From NCBI GenBank assembly GCA_900553145.1, contig USCL01000056.1, positions 1 through 16,257 on the forward strand: a DNA stretch of 16,257 nucleotides, written 5' to 3'. This document shows, piece after piece, positions 7,024 to 13,746 of the stretch. Source of the stretch: an uncultured Desulfovibrio sp. GTDB taxonomy: Bacteria > Desulfobacterota > Desulfovibrionia > Desulfovibrionales > Desulfovibrionaceae. The notes under the pieces are model-generated. The model searched no databases and was not told the DNA's origin. It saw only the letters and a program-made list of their open reading frames with translations. Positions within the stretch are counted from its first letter, which is position 1. Every line of letters starts with the position of its first letter. The translations under genes were made by a program, and so were the position numbers.

Positions 7024-7056
7024 ACGACACCTATGGGACAACTATGCGACACTTAT
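7024..7056. repeat. Three tandem 11-bp iterons
   Basis: Three directly adjoining 11-mers occupy 7024-7034 (ACGACACCTAT), 7035-7045 (GGGACAACTAT) and 7046-7056 (GCGACACTTAT). The shared pattern is GACA, two variable bases, then TAT at the same place in each unit. The 11-bp period puts each unit on the same face of the helix, as expected for initiator binding. They lie about 140 bp beyond the 3' end of repA and next to AT-rich DNA. Confidence 0.6.
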
Positions 7057-7196
7057 TTTTAGTGGTGTTGGCATGGAAGGGGGAAAAATCCCCTTCACGA
7101 TGTGTCCGTGGCGGTAAATGCAATTTTGACGAAGTAGGCAAGGCCATGAAAGGCCCAAAAATCAGAAGAACCCCACGCGGCCAGGCACGCACTCTG

Positions 7197-7976
7197 CTAT
7201 GCGCGTCTGCTAGGGCTGTAGTCGGCGGGTAATTCGAGTTCTGTGTTGGTTCGTCGTCGGCACTCGTCTGGATCGAGGCCAGCGATCATATATTTCGCAC
7301 AAGCTATGTTCCAGCGCCGGGTTTCTTCCTGGCGCTTTTCCATATCGACTTGGGGTGGGCGGGGCTTCCATCCGAATGATTCCCGTAATCCTTTGGTCAC
7401 TCGGCGCATGAAGTCGGTCAGCTTGCGTTGCGCTTTTCTGGATCGGCGTTGCAATCTCTCTGTGGCTCTGGCTCTTTCTCGTTGGAGCATTGGCCCCAAA
7501 TTCAGAAATTCAAAAAAAAGAGTGGTCACAACGCGGATCGCCCGAAGGCCCACATAGTCCCCCTGGTCGTTGATGGTGCGGGGTTGCTTCACCTTCATAA
7601 AGCCCGCTTCTTTCAGCAAGGCAATAGCCCGTTCACACCGGCGCTGACCGATGCCGGAATCACGGACTATGGTTCGCATGTCTATGTCGATGAAGCCGTT
7701 TTCAAGCGTTGGCGTCCCCAGGCAGAGAGAAGCAAGGTCAAGGTGGGACAAGATAGTCTCAATGACGATCTGACACGCCTCACGCCGTTCTGAGCGTGTT
7801 TTCCGGTGCGGATGGGATTGGAGCAGCTTGCATTTCTTGGGATGATAGTACCACGCCTTGGCCCTCTCGGCGGCCAGAGACAGAATGCGCGGCAAGCCGC
7901 CTTTGCCTTTCCTAATGGTTTTGGCCGGGGAAAGCCTGGGGTGCTTCGGGTCATGGCCGCAACGGTTGCCGGTCAT
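7197..7976 (-). CDS. repA: IncFII-like plasmid replication initiator RepA
   Basis: A 259-residue basic protein. The middle (about residues 60-165) resembles IncFII RepA: a helical stretch beginning RREACQIVIETIL, a winged-helix-like part with TIVRDSGIGQRRCERAIALLKEAG, and a beta segment leading to the hydrophobic TTLFFEFLNL. A long, Arg-rich helical region follows (RERARATERLQRRSRKAQRK), also typical of the family. Such proteins bind the origin and start replication. The ATG at 7976 was chosen for the GGTGG element 5 bp upstream; the frame is open to a TTG at 8000 without a ribosome-binding site. Iteron-like repeats and AT-rich DNA lie beyond its 3' end. The gene points away from tRNA-Thr and the hairpin at 8082-8122. 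A palindrome (AGCGGTTCCGCT, 8034-8045) in its leader could belong to copy-number control, but no antisense RNA can be shown. No partition genes are visible nearby. Confidence 0.72.
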   Translation of the reverse strand: MTGNRCGHDPKHPRLSPAKTIRKGKGGLPRILSLAAERAKAWYYHPKKCKLLQSHPHRKTRSERREACQIVIETILSHLDLASLCLGTPTLENGFIDIDMRTIVRDSGIGQRRCERAIALLKEAGFMKVKQPRTINDQGDYVGLRAIRVVTTLFFEFLNLGPMLQRERARATERLQRRSRKAQRKLTDFMRRVTKGLRESFGWKPRPPQVDMEKRQEETRRWNIACAKYMIAGLDPDECRRRTNTELELPADYSPSRRA

Positions 7977-8081
7977 ATTTCCACCACGCAAGGGGTGCAA
8001 ACCCGGACATGCTCGAAATACTCTCGAAAAGCGGTTCCGCTGCCATGCTTTAAATAGGCTAGAAAAGCCCTTTTGACGCGA

Positions 8082-8122
8082 AACAGGGGTTTACACGCCT
8101 TTTTTGCATGTAAACCCCTGTT
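8082..8122 (-). terminator. Hairpin between tRNA-Thr and repA
   Basis: The arms AACAGGGGTTTACA (8082-8095) and TGTAAACCCCTGTT (8109-8122) are exact complements around a 13-base loop. It starts 5 bases past the tRNA-Thr CCA end in the tRNA's direction and is followed by only a short T-stretch (TTTCG). It probably terminates or marks the processing end of the tRNA transcript. It could alternatively be a control structure in the repA leader. Confidence 0.55.
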
Positions 8123-8127
8123 ATCTA

Positions 8128-8203
8128 TGGAGCCAGCTGCGAGAATCGAACTCGCTACCTGCTGATTACGAATCAGCTGCTCTACCAAGTGAGCTAAGCT
8201 GGC
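8128..8203 (-). tRNA. tRNA-Thr (anticodon CGT)
   Basis: A complete 76-base cloverleaf can be folded on the minus strand. The acceptor arms GCCAGCT and AGCTGGC pair at all seven positions. The D arm contains AGCTCACTTGGTAGAGC, and the anticodon stem GCTGA/TCAGC encloses loop TTCGTAA, giving anticodon CGT. The T arm contains GTTCGATTC, and CCA is encoded at 8128-8130. It reads ACG threonine codons. Because both acceptor strands match each other, it is a self-contained gene and not a hybrid made with the broken copy upstream, which would need a TGCTGGC end. It probably depends on the promoter upstream of that broken copy. Confidence 0.95.
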
Positions 8204-8220
8204 AAATACCTGTTTTCTAA

Positions 8221-8254
8221 AACTTTTTTCGTCACTTTTGCAGTAACTTTTTTC
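8221..8254. repeat. 10-bp direct repeat between the tRNA-Thr copies
   Basis: AACTTTTTTC occurs at 8221-8230 and again at 8245-8254, 24 bp apart, in the short space between the intact and the broken tRNA-Thr. Short direct repeats beside a tRNA core site are typical of integrase arm-binding sites in attachment regions. That role is an inference from position only. Confidence 0.4.
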
Positions 8255-8279
8255 TTCCCGCCAGTTGACAAGCTGGTCT

Positions 8280-8318
8280 ATTACGAATCAGTTGCTCTAC
8301 CAGCTGAGCTATGCTGGC
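8280..8318 (-). pseudogene. 5' half of a second tRNA-Thr, broken after the anticodon loop (attachment-site scar)
   Basis: The first 39 bases of a tRNA-Thr are present: acceptor strand GCCAGCA, a normal D arm, anticodon stem strand ACTGA and loop TTCGTAA with the CGT anticodon. After one further base the sequence turns into unrelated DNA (AGACCAGCTTGTCAACTGG), so the 3' half is gone. Breakage at the anticodon loop is where many tyrosine integrases cross over. The shared core with the intact gene is CTGATTCGTAAT. The missing 3' half should end in TGCTGGC; I did not find it in this window. Confidence 0.8.
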
Positions 8319-8345
8319 GCATTGGCTGTGCCAATACAGGGGGAA

Positions 8346-8374
8346 TCAATAGCTTGACTCCGGTTTAAAGTCAA
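8346..8374 (-). promoter_or_regulatory. Candidate promoter for tRNA-Thr
   Basis: On the minus strand, TTGACT (8369-8374) and TATTGA (8346-8351) are 17 bp apart and would start transcription about 20 bases before the broken tRNA-Thr. This would be the original promoter, now reading through the broken half into the intact gene. The same bases also form a 9-bp inverted repeat (AGCTTGACT and AGTCAAGCT) followed by five Ts on the plus strand, so a plus-strand terminator is an alternative. Confidence 0.4.
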
Positions 8375-8614
8375 GCTTTTTCCCTGTGGAGGAGTGAAAA
8401 CGTTGAGGGGAGGGCCTGCAATGGGGACGGCGGCATGGCGGCAGGCCGGGCCGCGAAGAGGGGGTCCGCAGGGGGGACGAAGAAGGATTGCGGCAAACGG
8501 ATTACGGACGCCTGAAGGGCCGATCAGGACTTGATTCTCCACAGGTCTGTCCGTATCCTGTACGTTGTTTTCCAAACCGTTTCAAACCTGTATTTGTGCA
8601 ACCGGGACTTCTTC

Positions 8615-9259
8615 ATGACGGACCTTTCTCTTTTTGAACAGGCGATTTCGTTTGTCCTGCATATCGATCAGCATCTTTTCGCGCTTGTCGCGGAATACGG
8701 AGCCTTGCTGTATCTTTTTCTGTTCATCGTCGTGTTTTGCGAAACCGGCCTGGTGGTGACGCCCTTCCTGCCGGGGGATTCGCTGTTGTTCGCGGCGGGG
8801 ACCGTGGCGGGCGCCGGGCATCTCAGCTATCCCGTGTGCATGCTTGTCCTGCTGGGGGCGGCGATCCTTGGCGATGCCGTGAACTATGAGATCGGGCGGC
8901 ATGTCGGCCCGAGCATTTTCAGCCGCGAGACACGGTTCCTGAACAAGGAACACTTGCTCAAGGCCCATGCGTTTTATGAACGGCACGGCGGCAAGGCGAT
9001 CATCCTTGCCCGGTTCATTCCCATCGTGCGTACCTTTGCGCCGTTTGTGGCGGGGATCGCGCTTATGTCCCCGGTCAAATTCCTGTCCTTCAACATCACC
9101 GGGGCCATCCTCTGGGTGGTGGGGCTGGTTTCCGCCGGGTATTTCCTCGGCAACATCCCGATTGTAAAAAATAATTTCAGCGTCGTCATTTACGGTATCA
9201 TCATCGTTTCGGTCATGCCGGTGGTCATCGAGTTCATACGGGCAAAAATCAAGAAATAA
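8615..9259 (+). CDS. DedA-family membrane protein
   Basis: A 214-residue polytopic inner-membrane protein of the DedA (SNARE-associated/VTT) superfamily. The family landmarks are in order: CETGLVVTPFLPGDSLLF near the first membrane pair, LGDAVNYEIGRHVG, then the conserved ARFIPIVRTFAPFVAG with its two arginines and prolines, and two C-terminal hydrophobic helices. Known relatives flip phospholipids or undecaprenyl phosphate across the membrane and support envelope integrity and proton-motive force. Which substrate applies here is not evident. The ATG at 8615 (MTDLSLF) fits the family start; the frame runs back to 8531 without similarity. It lies 21 bp upstream of asnS in the same direction and may be co-transcribed with it. 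Confidence 0.9.
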   Translation: MTDLSLFEQAISFVLHIDQHLFALVAEYGALLYLFLFIVVFCETGLVVTPFLPGDSLLFAAGTVAGAGHLSYPVCMLVLLGAAILGDAVNYEIGRHVGPSIFSRETRFLNKEHLLKAHAFYERHGGKAIILARFIPIVRTFAPFVAGIALMSPVKFLSFNITGAILWVVGLVSAGYFLGNIPIVKNNFSVVIYGIIIVSVMPVVIEFIRAKIKK

Positions 9260-9280
9260 CATATAATCTGAGGAGGCTTT

Positions 9281-10663
9281 ATGCTGCGTACTCCTGTAGC
9301 TCAAGCGCTCGGCGCAACATCCGCCATGTCTGAAATCCGCATCGGCGGATGGGTACGGACCCGCCGCGACGCTAAGGGCTTTTCGTTCCTTGAACTCAAC
9401 GACGGCTCCTGCCTCGGCAACATCCAGTGCATCGTCGACGAAGGCACGGCCGCGTGGGGCAAGCTGGAAGGCGTCAACACGGGCGCTTGCGTCGCCGTTA
9501 CGGGCGAGCTCGTCGAGTCGCCCGGCAAAGGGCAGAAATGGGAAGTGCGGGCCAAGGATATGACCGTGTTCGGCCTTGCCGACCCCGAAACCTTCCCGCT
9601 TCAGAAGAAACGGCATTCCGACGAATTCCTGCGCACCATCGCCCACTTGCGTTCCCGTACGAACAAATACGGGGCGGCCTTCCGCATCCGTGCCGAAGCC
9701 GCGCACGCCGTGCACGATTTTTTCTATCAGAACGGGTTTTACTATGTGCATACGCCCATCTTGACGGGCTCCGACTGCGAAGGCGCGGGCGAAATGTTCC
9801 GGGTGACGACCTTGCCCCTGAACACCCCCGCGAAGCCCGGCGAAAGCCCGTATGCGCAGGACTTTTTCGGCAAGGAGTGCAGCCTGACCGTTTCCGGCCA
9901 GCTTGAGGCGGAAGCGCTGGCCCTCGGGCTCGGCAAAGTCTACACGTTTGGCCCGACCTTCCGTGCCGAGAACTCCAATACCCCGCGCCACGCCGCGGAA
10001 TTCTGGATGATCGAGCCGGAAGTCGCCTTTGCGGATATCAACGATAACATGGATCTGGCCGAGAGCCTGACCTGCTTCGTGATCAACCGCGTCCTCGAAC
10101 GCCGCGCCGACGACATGGATCTGTTTGACCGCTTTGTGGACAAAGGGCTGGTGGATCGCCTCAAGAGCATGGTTGCGCAGCCTTTTGCGCGCTGCTCCTA
10201 CCGTGAGGCCATCGACATCCTGAAGGCGAGCGGCAAGAGCTTCGAGTACCCCGCCAAGTTCGGCCTTGATTTGCAGACCGAGCACGAGCGCTTCCTCGCC
10301 GAGGAGCATTTCAAGCGTCCGGTGGCCGTGTACGACTATCCGAAGGAAATCAAGGCGTTCTACATGCGCCAGAACGACGACCGCGAGACCGTGGCCGCGA
10401 TGGACGTGCTGGTCCCCCGCATCGGCGAGCTCATCGGCGGCAGCCAGCGCGAAGAGCGCCTCGACGTGCTCGAAAGCCGTATCCGCGAAATGAATCAGGA
10501 CCCCGCCAACTATTGGTGGTATTTGGATCTGCGCCGTTTCGGCTCGGTTCCGCATTCCGGGTTCGGCATGGGCTTCGAGCGTCTCGTCATGATGCTTACC
10601 GGCATTTCCAATATCCGCGACGCGCTCCCGTTCCCCCGCACGCCGGGCTCGTTGGAGTTTTAG
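9281..10663 (+). CDS. asnS: Asparaginyl-tRNA synthetase
   Basis: A 460-residue cytoplasmic class IIb aminoacyl-tRNA synthetase that charges tRNA-Asn with asparagine using ATP. The N-terminal OB-fold anticodon-binding domain (residues about 17-110) contains IRIGGWVRTRRDAKGFSFLEL. The catalytic core follows, with class II motif 2 FRAENSNTPRHAAEFWMIEPE-like residues (about 227-247; Arg and His conserved) and motif 3 GFGMGFERLVMM near the C-terminus, which ends PRTPGSLEF as in other AsnRS proteins. The motif-2 wording and the absence of an AspRS-type insertion favour AsnRS over AspRS. Length is normal. A strong GAGGAGG ribosome-binding site stands 5 bp before the ATG at 9281. A long hairpin lies 12 bp past the stop. 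Confidence 0.96.
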   Translation: MLRTPVAQALGATSAMSEIRIGGWVRTRRDAKGFSFLELNDGSCLGNIQCIVDEGTAAWGKLEGVNTGACVAVTGELVESPGKGQKWEVRAKDMTVFGLADPETFPLQKKRHSDEFLRTIAHLRSRTNKYGAAFRIRAEAAHAVHDFFYQNGFYYVHTPILTGSDCEGAGEMFRVTTLPLNTPAKPGESPYAQDFFGKECSLTVSGQLEAEALALGLGKVYTFGPTFRAENSNTPRHAAEFWMIEPEVAFADINDNMDLAESLTCFVINRVLERRADDMDLFDRFVDKGLVDRLKSMVAQPFARCSYREAIDILKASGKSFEYPAKFGLDLQTEHERFLAEEHFKRPVAVYDYPKEIKAFYMRQNDDRETVAAMDVLVPRIGELIGGSQREERLDVLESRIREMNQDPANYWWYLDLRRFGSVPHSGFGMGFERLVMMLTGISNIRDALPFPRTPGSLEF

Positions 10664-10674
10664 GCGGGATGATA

Positions 10675-10728
10675 TTGGGTAGGGGAAGGGGAACTTTTCT
10701 GGAGAAAGGTTCCCCTTCCCCTACCCAA
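10675..10728 (+). terminator. Long hairpin downstream of asnS
   Basis: Two exactly complementary 20-base arms (10675-10694 and 10709-10728, G/A-rich then C/T-rich) enclose a short segment that itself pairs as TTTCT with AGAAA, making an almost uninterrupted stem. It starts 12 bp past the asnS stop. No T-run follows on the plus strand, so it may act as a transcript-stabilising element or a dispersed hairpin repeat instead of a classical terminator. Confidence 0.6.
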
Positions 10729-10875
10729 GCCCCTCCCTTTCCCCTCCCAAGGCTTTTGAACGGTGGGGAGGCTGTCCGGCGGAAGTTCGTTCCGGCGGAG
10801 GCTGTTGCGGCGAGGGGCGGTTGTTTTGCTGGGAGGACAGGCCGGAACAGTGCGGTTCCCGTGTTCAGAATGAGA

Positions 10876-10917
10876 AAAGCGATCCGATGCGCGGCTTGCG
10901 CGGCATCGGATCGCTTT
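10876..10917 (-). terminator. Terminator of the secreted-protein gene
   Basis: The arms AAAGCGATCCGATGC (10876-10890) and GCATCGGATCGCTTT (10903-10917) are exact complements around a 12-base GC-rich loop. On the minus strand the stem is followed by TTTTC, about 75 bp past the stop of the gene that ends at 10991. It has short T-stretches on both sides, so it may also stop transcription coming from asnS. Confidence 0.75.
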
Positions 10918-10990
10918 GTTGTTTCAAGGCAAGGGGTGCTTCGGCAAGCGGGAAAGCCGTGCCGGAACCCATTGGACGGAGCAGGGCTCC

Positions 10991-11563
10991 TTACTTGTTG
11001 AACTTGACGGACTGGAGGGACTTCTTCACGTCCGCGGCGAATTTCTTGGAGTCCTTCTTCAGGAACATGGCGCTGACGGCGACGCCCTTGCCGCCGTTGG
11101 GGTAGGTCCACGTCATATTGACGATTTCGGGGCGGTTGCCCTGTGCGGGGATGGTCATCTGGGTGGCGAGGGCGGCGACGCCCTTGTTCTCGACCTTGTC
11201 GCACGAGGCTTCGACCTTGCCCTTGCCGAACTGCCCTTCCAGATTGCCGTTGAACTGTTTGCAGAGGGCGTCCGTTTGGGCCTTGTCCAGCTTCAGGAAG
11301 GCTTCCTGCGTGGCGGGATCGGGGTTCTGGATGACGGTCAGCTTGGGCATGCCCTGATCCGGGCCTTGGGCCAGCAGCAGGATATTGGCGCCGCTGCTCT
11401 GCGCAAGCTGCTGCAGCATTGCCTCAGGGAGCACCTGCCAATCCGAGGGGATTTCAATGGTGGTGTTCCCCGCTTTTTGGGCGGTGAAACCGGCGGCCTG
11501 AGCCTGAGCGCCGATGCCGAGCGAGAGAGCCCCCGCCAAAAGCAGGGTATATCCGAAACGCAT
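10991..11563 (-). CDS. Secreted protein of unknown function
   Basis: A 190-residue protein with a clear signal peptide: MRF, a hydrophobic core to about residue 17, and cleavage after AQAQAA (about residue 23). The mature part (GFTAQKAGNTTIEIPSDWQV onward) begins with a beta-rich stretch of the kind seen in DcrB/PsbP-like folds, where a short strand is followed by a P-x-x-W turn. That resemblance is weak. Two cysteines (about residues 100 and 120) could form a disulfide in the periplasm. A strong AGAGGAGG ribosome-binding site lies 7 bp before the ATG at 11563, and a good terminator follows. It is a stand-alone gene, convergent with asnS and divergent from the cupin gene. Gene reality is secure; function is not recognised. 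Confidence 0.8.
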   Translation of the reverse strand: MRFGYTLLLAGALSLGIGAQAQAAGFTAQKAGNTTIEIPSDWQVLPEAMLQQLAQSSGANILLLAQGPDQGMPKLTVIQNPDPATQEAFLKLDKAQTDALCKQFNGNLEGQFGKGKVEASCDKVENKGVAALATQMTIPAQGNRPEIVNMTWTYPNGGKGVAVSAMFLKKDSKKFAADVKKSLQSVKFNK

Positions 11564-11709
11564 ACGTTTTCCTCCTCTAATAGGTTGCTATAAATATATT
11601 TCCTCTGTTTCATGGGTACGCCGTGCCCTATAGGTTGTCAAATGATAAATATATAGCGGCATGGACAGAAAGTACCGTGAGGCCTATAGTTGAGGATGGA
11701 GGTATGACT

Positions 11710-12078
11710 ATGAACGGAAAACGCAATATCCTTTCGGTAGATAAAGACGCGTATCCCCCCCTTGAGGAACCGGAGCTTTTCAATACGCTTGCGACGGGCG
11801 CGGGCAGCATCCGCGTGGAGCGCATCGTATCCAACGGGCAGGTGACCCCTGAAGGGGAGTGGTATGATCAGGATCTGGACGAATGGGTCGTGGTGCTTGA
11901 GGGGGAAGCCCGCCTGCACTACATGGACGGAGAGGAAGTCGGCCTGAAGAAGGGCGACTCCCTGTTCCTGCCGAAGCGCAGGAAGCACCGGGTGGTTTAC
12001 ACCAGTTCCCCGTGCATCTGGCTGGCCGTACATGCGGATCTGCTGACCCCGCAGTCGGCGATCGCCAACGCAATCTGA
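11710..12078 (+). CDS. Small cupin-domain protein
   Basis: A 122-residue single-domain cupin. The core is DEWVVVLEGEARLHYMDGEE followed by LKKGDSLFLPKRRKHRVVY, the two conserved cupin motifs. A metal site could use His and Glu residues from these, though the first motif lacks the usual paired histidines (DEW appears where HxH would be), so enzymatic activity is uncertain. Relatives are described as cupin or sugar-isomerase-like proteins of unknown role. The ATG at 11710 was chosen because GGAGG at 11698-11702 is 7 bp upstream. The ATG at 11704 is too close to it, and the further open frame back to 11623 has no such site. A clear terminator follows 43 bp after the stop. Confidence 0.85.
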   Translation: MNGKRNILSVDKDAYPPLEEPELFNTLATGAGSIRVERIVSNGQVTPEGEWYDQDLDEWVVVLEGEARLHYMDGEEVGLKKGDSLFLPKRRKHRVVYTSSPCIWLAVHADLLTPQSAIANAI

Positions 12079-12120
12079 GGGCGCTGCGCCTGCGGGGGCT
12101 CCCCCCTCCGCGCTGAAGAG

Positions 12121-12150
12121 GGAATTCTTCGTGGAAGGATTCCTTTTTTT
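12121..12150 (+). terminator. Rho-independent terminator of the cupin gene
   Basis: GGAATTCTTC and GAAGGATTCC pair (one wobble) around the loop GTG, followed by seven Ts at 12144-12150. It lies 43 bp past the cupin stop and is the clearest terminator in the window. Confidence 0.88.
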
Positions 12151-12168
12151 GCGCCGTGCGCCGGGCAC

Positions 12169-12199
12169 GAAAAAAGGGTTTGCCGTGAAGCAAACCCTT
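12169..12199 (-). terminator. Terminator of tRNA-Pro
   Basis: The arms AAGGGTTTGC (12174-12183) and GCAAACCCTT (12190-12199) pair exactly around six bases, and on the minus strand the stem runs into a T-tract. It begins 10 bases past the tRNA-Pro 3' end. Confidence 0.85.
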
Positions 12200-12208
12200 A
12201 AATCCAAG

Positions 12209-12285
12209 TGGTCGGGATGGCGCGATTTGAACGCGCGGTCTCTGCGTCCCGAACGCAGCGCTCTACCAGACTGAGCCACATCCCG
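12209..12285 (-). tRNA. tRNA-Pro (anticodon CGG)
   Basis: A complete 77-base cloverleaf is present on the minus strand. The acceptor strands are CGGGATG and CATCCCG, and the D arm contains GGCTCAGTCTGGTAGAGC. The anticodon stem CTGCG/CGCAG encloses TTCGGGA, giving anticodon CGG, and the T arm contains GTTCAAATC. CCA is encoded at 12209-12211. It reads CCG proline codons. A candidate promoter lies directly upstream and a terminator downstream, so it looks like a single-gene unit. Confidence 0.96.
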
Positions 12286-12297
12286 TTGAAGAAGCCC

Positions 12298-12326
12298 TTC
12301 TTAGCCCGAACGAAAATGAAAGACAA
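12298..12326 (-). promoter_or_regulatory. Candidate promoter of tRNA-Pro
   Basis: On the minus strand, TTGTCT (12321-12326) and TAAGAA (12298-12303) are 17 bp apart, placing the transcription start about 6 bases before the tRNA 5' end. Spacing and position are good; the -10 match is moderate. Confidence 0.45.
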
Positions 12327-12378
12327 GCGTTTTTTTAGCCCATATGGAAAAAAGGAAGGGGTTTGTCTGAATAAAACA

Positions 12379-12406
12379 TTGATAAACAAATAGTTATCTG
12401 TAAAAT
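12379..12406 (+). promoter_or_regulatory. Candidate promoter of potABC
   Basis: TTGATA (12379-12384) and TAAAAT (12401-12406) are 16 bp apart, both close to the sigma-70 consensus, in a locally AT-rich stretch. Transcription would start near 12413, leaving a leader of about 225 bases before potA. Confidence 0.5.
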
Positions 12407-12488
12407 CATGACGGAGGCTTTTCTTGACCCTTTGACCCGCCTCATGTAGAGGATGCGTGAAAGGAAAGGTACCGAGACAGCCTTCGGG

Positions 12489-12530
12489 AGCGCCGGAAAG
12501 GCCCCTCGGATGCCGCTGGAGGCGCTTTTT
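12489..12530 (+). promoter_or_regulatory. Possible attenuator hairpin in the potABC leader
   Basis: AGCGCC (12489-12494) and GGCGCT (12521-12526) can pair and are followed at once by a five-T run (12526-12530), within the predicted potA leader. The loop is long and GC-rich and may itself fold. It resembles an intrinsic terminator placed ahead of the operon, so attenuation is possible, but no riboswitch family was recognised. The remaining gap between tRNA-Pro and potA shows nothing else. Confidence 0.3.
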
Positions 12531-12639
12531 CGCAAGAACCTGCAATGATGGGCGGGCGGAGCCGTGAAGGGCCGGCGTGTGGCCGGTCCCGTTCGGGCGC
12601 GCGCCCTTCCATACAAGGATACGGAGGCAGTCGGGAAGA

Positions 12640-13746
12640 ATGACCGGACAGGACAATATCATCGAATTGAGGGGCGTGGACAAATCTTTCGAGGACACTC
12701 GCGCGCTTGAGGGCATTGATCTGAGCATCAGCAACGGCGAGTTTCTGACCCTCCTTGGACCTTCCGGTTGCGGCAAGACGACCATTCTGCGAATCCTTTC
12801 GGGCTTCGAGACCCCGGATCAGGGGGACGTGTCCATCGGCGGCCAGCGGATGAACGACGTCCCGCCGGAACGCCGTCAGGTCAATACCGTGTTCCAGAAT
12901 TATGCGCTGTTCCCGCACATGACCGTGCGCGACAACGTGGCCTTCGGGCTCCGGATGCAGTCCTGCCCGAAAGGCGAGATCGAGGGCAGGGTTCTGGAAG
13001 CCCTGCGCATGGTGCACCTCGAGCAGTACGCGGACCGCCGCCCGCATCAGCTTTCCGGCGGCCAGCAGCAGCGCGTGGCCATTGCCCGCGCCGTGGTCAA
13101 CAAGCCGCTGGTGCTGCTGCTCGACGAGCCTTTCAGCGCCCTCGACTACAAGTTGCGGCGCGCCATGCAGCTGGAGATCAAACGCCTCCAGCGCCGCCTC
13201 GGCATCACCTTCGTGTTCGTGACCCACGATCAGGAAGAGGCGTTCGCCATGTCCGACCGCGTGGTGGTCATGAATCAGGGCCGCATCGAGCAGATCGGCA
13301 CGCCTCAGGAAATCTACGAGGAGCCGTCCAACCTCTACGTCGCCCGTTTCGTCGGCGAGATCAACATCCTGCCCGCGCGGATCATGTCCGTGCCCGCCGA
13401 AGGCATCTACATCGCGGACATCAGCGGCCGCCGCTTCACCCTGCGCACGCCGCGCGCGTTCGCGGCGGGGGATCGGGTGAACGTGTTGCTGCGGCCCGAG
13501 GACATCCGCGTCTACGCGCACGACGACGAACGCCCCGAAGGGCCGTACCTCACCGGGCGCATCGAGGAAACCGTCTATAAGGGGGCGACCGTGGATATTT
13601 CCATCGCCCTCGACAGCGGCGAAACCCTTTCCGTCGCCGAGTTCTTCAATGAGGACGACGCGGAAATCAGCTACAACCGCGGGGAACGTGTTGCCGTGAC
13701 GTGGGTTGACGGCTGGGAAGTGGTGTTGCCGTATGAAGCAGACTAG
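12640..13746 (+). CDS. potA: Spermidine/putrescine ABC transporter ATP-binding protein
   Basis: A 368-residue ABC ATPase that powers polyamine import at the inner membrane. Walker A is GPSGCGKTT (40-48), the Q-loop is TVFQNYALFPHMTV, the signature is LSGGQQQR, Walker B is LLLDEPFSALD and the switch histidine is in VTHDQEEA. The C-terminal third holds the TOBE-like regulatory domain (VLLRPEDIRVYA). Overall wording and length match PotA, although related transporters for other small organic substrates are close relatives, so the polyamine assignment rests partly on the adjacent PotB- and PotC-type permeases. The ATG at 12640 (MTGQDN) is chosen, with GGGAAG just upstream. The frame is open to 12577 but without family similarity. 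The 3' end overlaps potB by 14 bp, implying coupled translation. Confidence 0.9.
   Translation: MTGQDNIIELRGVDKSFEDTRALEGIDLSISNGEFLTLLGPSGCGKTTILRILSGFETPDQGDVSIGGQRMNDVPPERRQVNTVFQNYALFPHMTVRDNVAFGLRMQSCPKGEIEGRVLEALRMVHLEQYADRRPHQLSGGQQQRVAIARAVVNKPLVLLLDEPFSALDYKLRRAMQLEIKRLQRRLGITFVFVTHDQEEAFAMSDRVVVMNQGRIEQIGTPQEIYEEPSNLYVARFVGEINILPARIMSVPAEGIYIADISGRRFTLRTPRAFAAGDRVNVLLRPEDIRVYAHDDERPEGPYLTGRIEETVYKGATVDISIALDSGETLSVAEFFNEDDAEISYNRGERVAVTWVDGWEVVLPYEAD

Larger units (their letters stand above)
6698..7196. other. AT-rich intergenic region, probable origin of replication
   Basis: About 500 bases separate the convergent ATPase and repA genes. The part next to the ATPase (6698-6900) shows no recognisable feature. 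The rest holds a long inverted repeat (6904-6956), an AT-rich tract (about 6957-7019), three tandem 11-bp repeats (7024-7056) and a small hairpin (GAAGGGG and CCCCTTC arms at 7076-7082 and 7090-7096). An AT-rich tract beside iterons next to a replication initiator gene is the usual make-up of a plasmid origin, and IncFII-type origins lie downstream of repA, as here. Confidence 0.5.

Noticed and set aside
8582..10555. 657-residue open frame on the minus strand opposite dedA and asnS
   Set aside because: It mirrors the GC-rich codons of two well-recognised genes, is rich in Ala/Gly/Arg/His without motifs, and spans the gap between them. It is a shadow frame.
11623..11709. N-terminal extension of the cupin protein
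   Set aside because: The extra 29 residues lack similarity, while GGAGG is ideally placed for the ATG at 11710.
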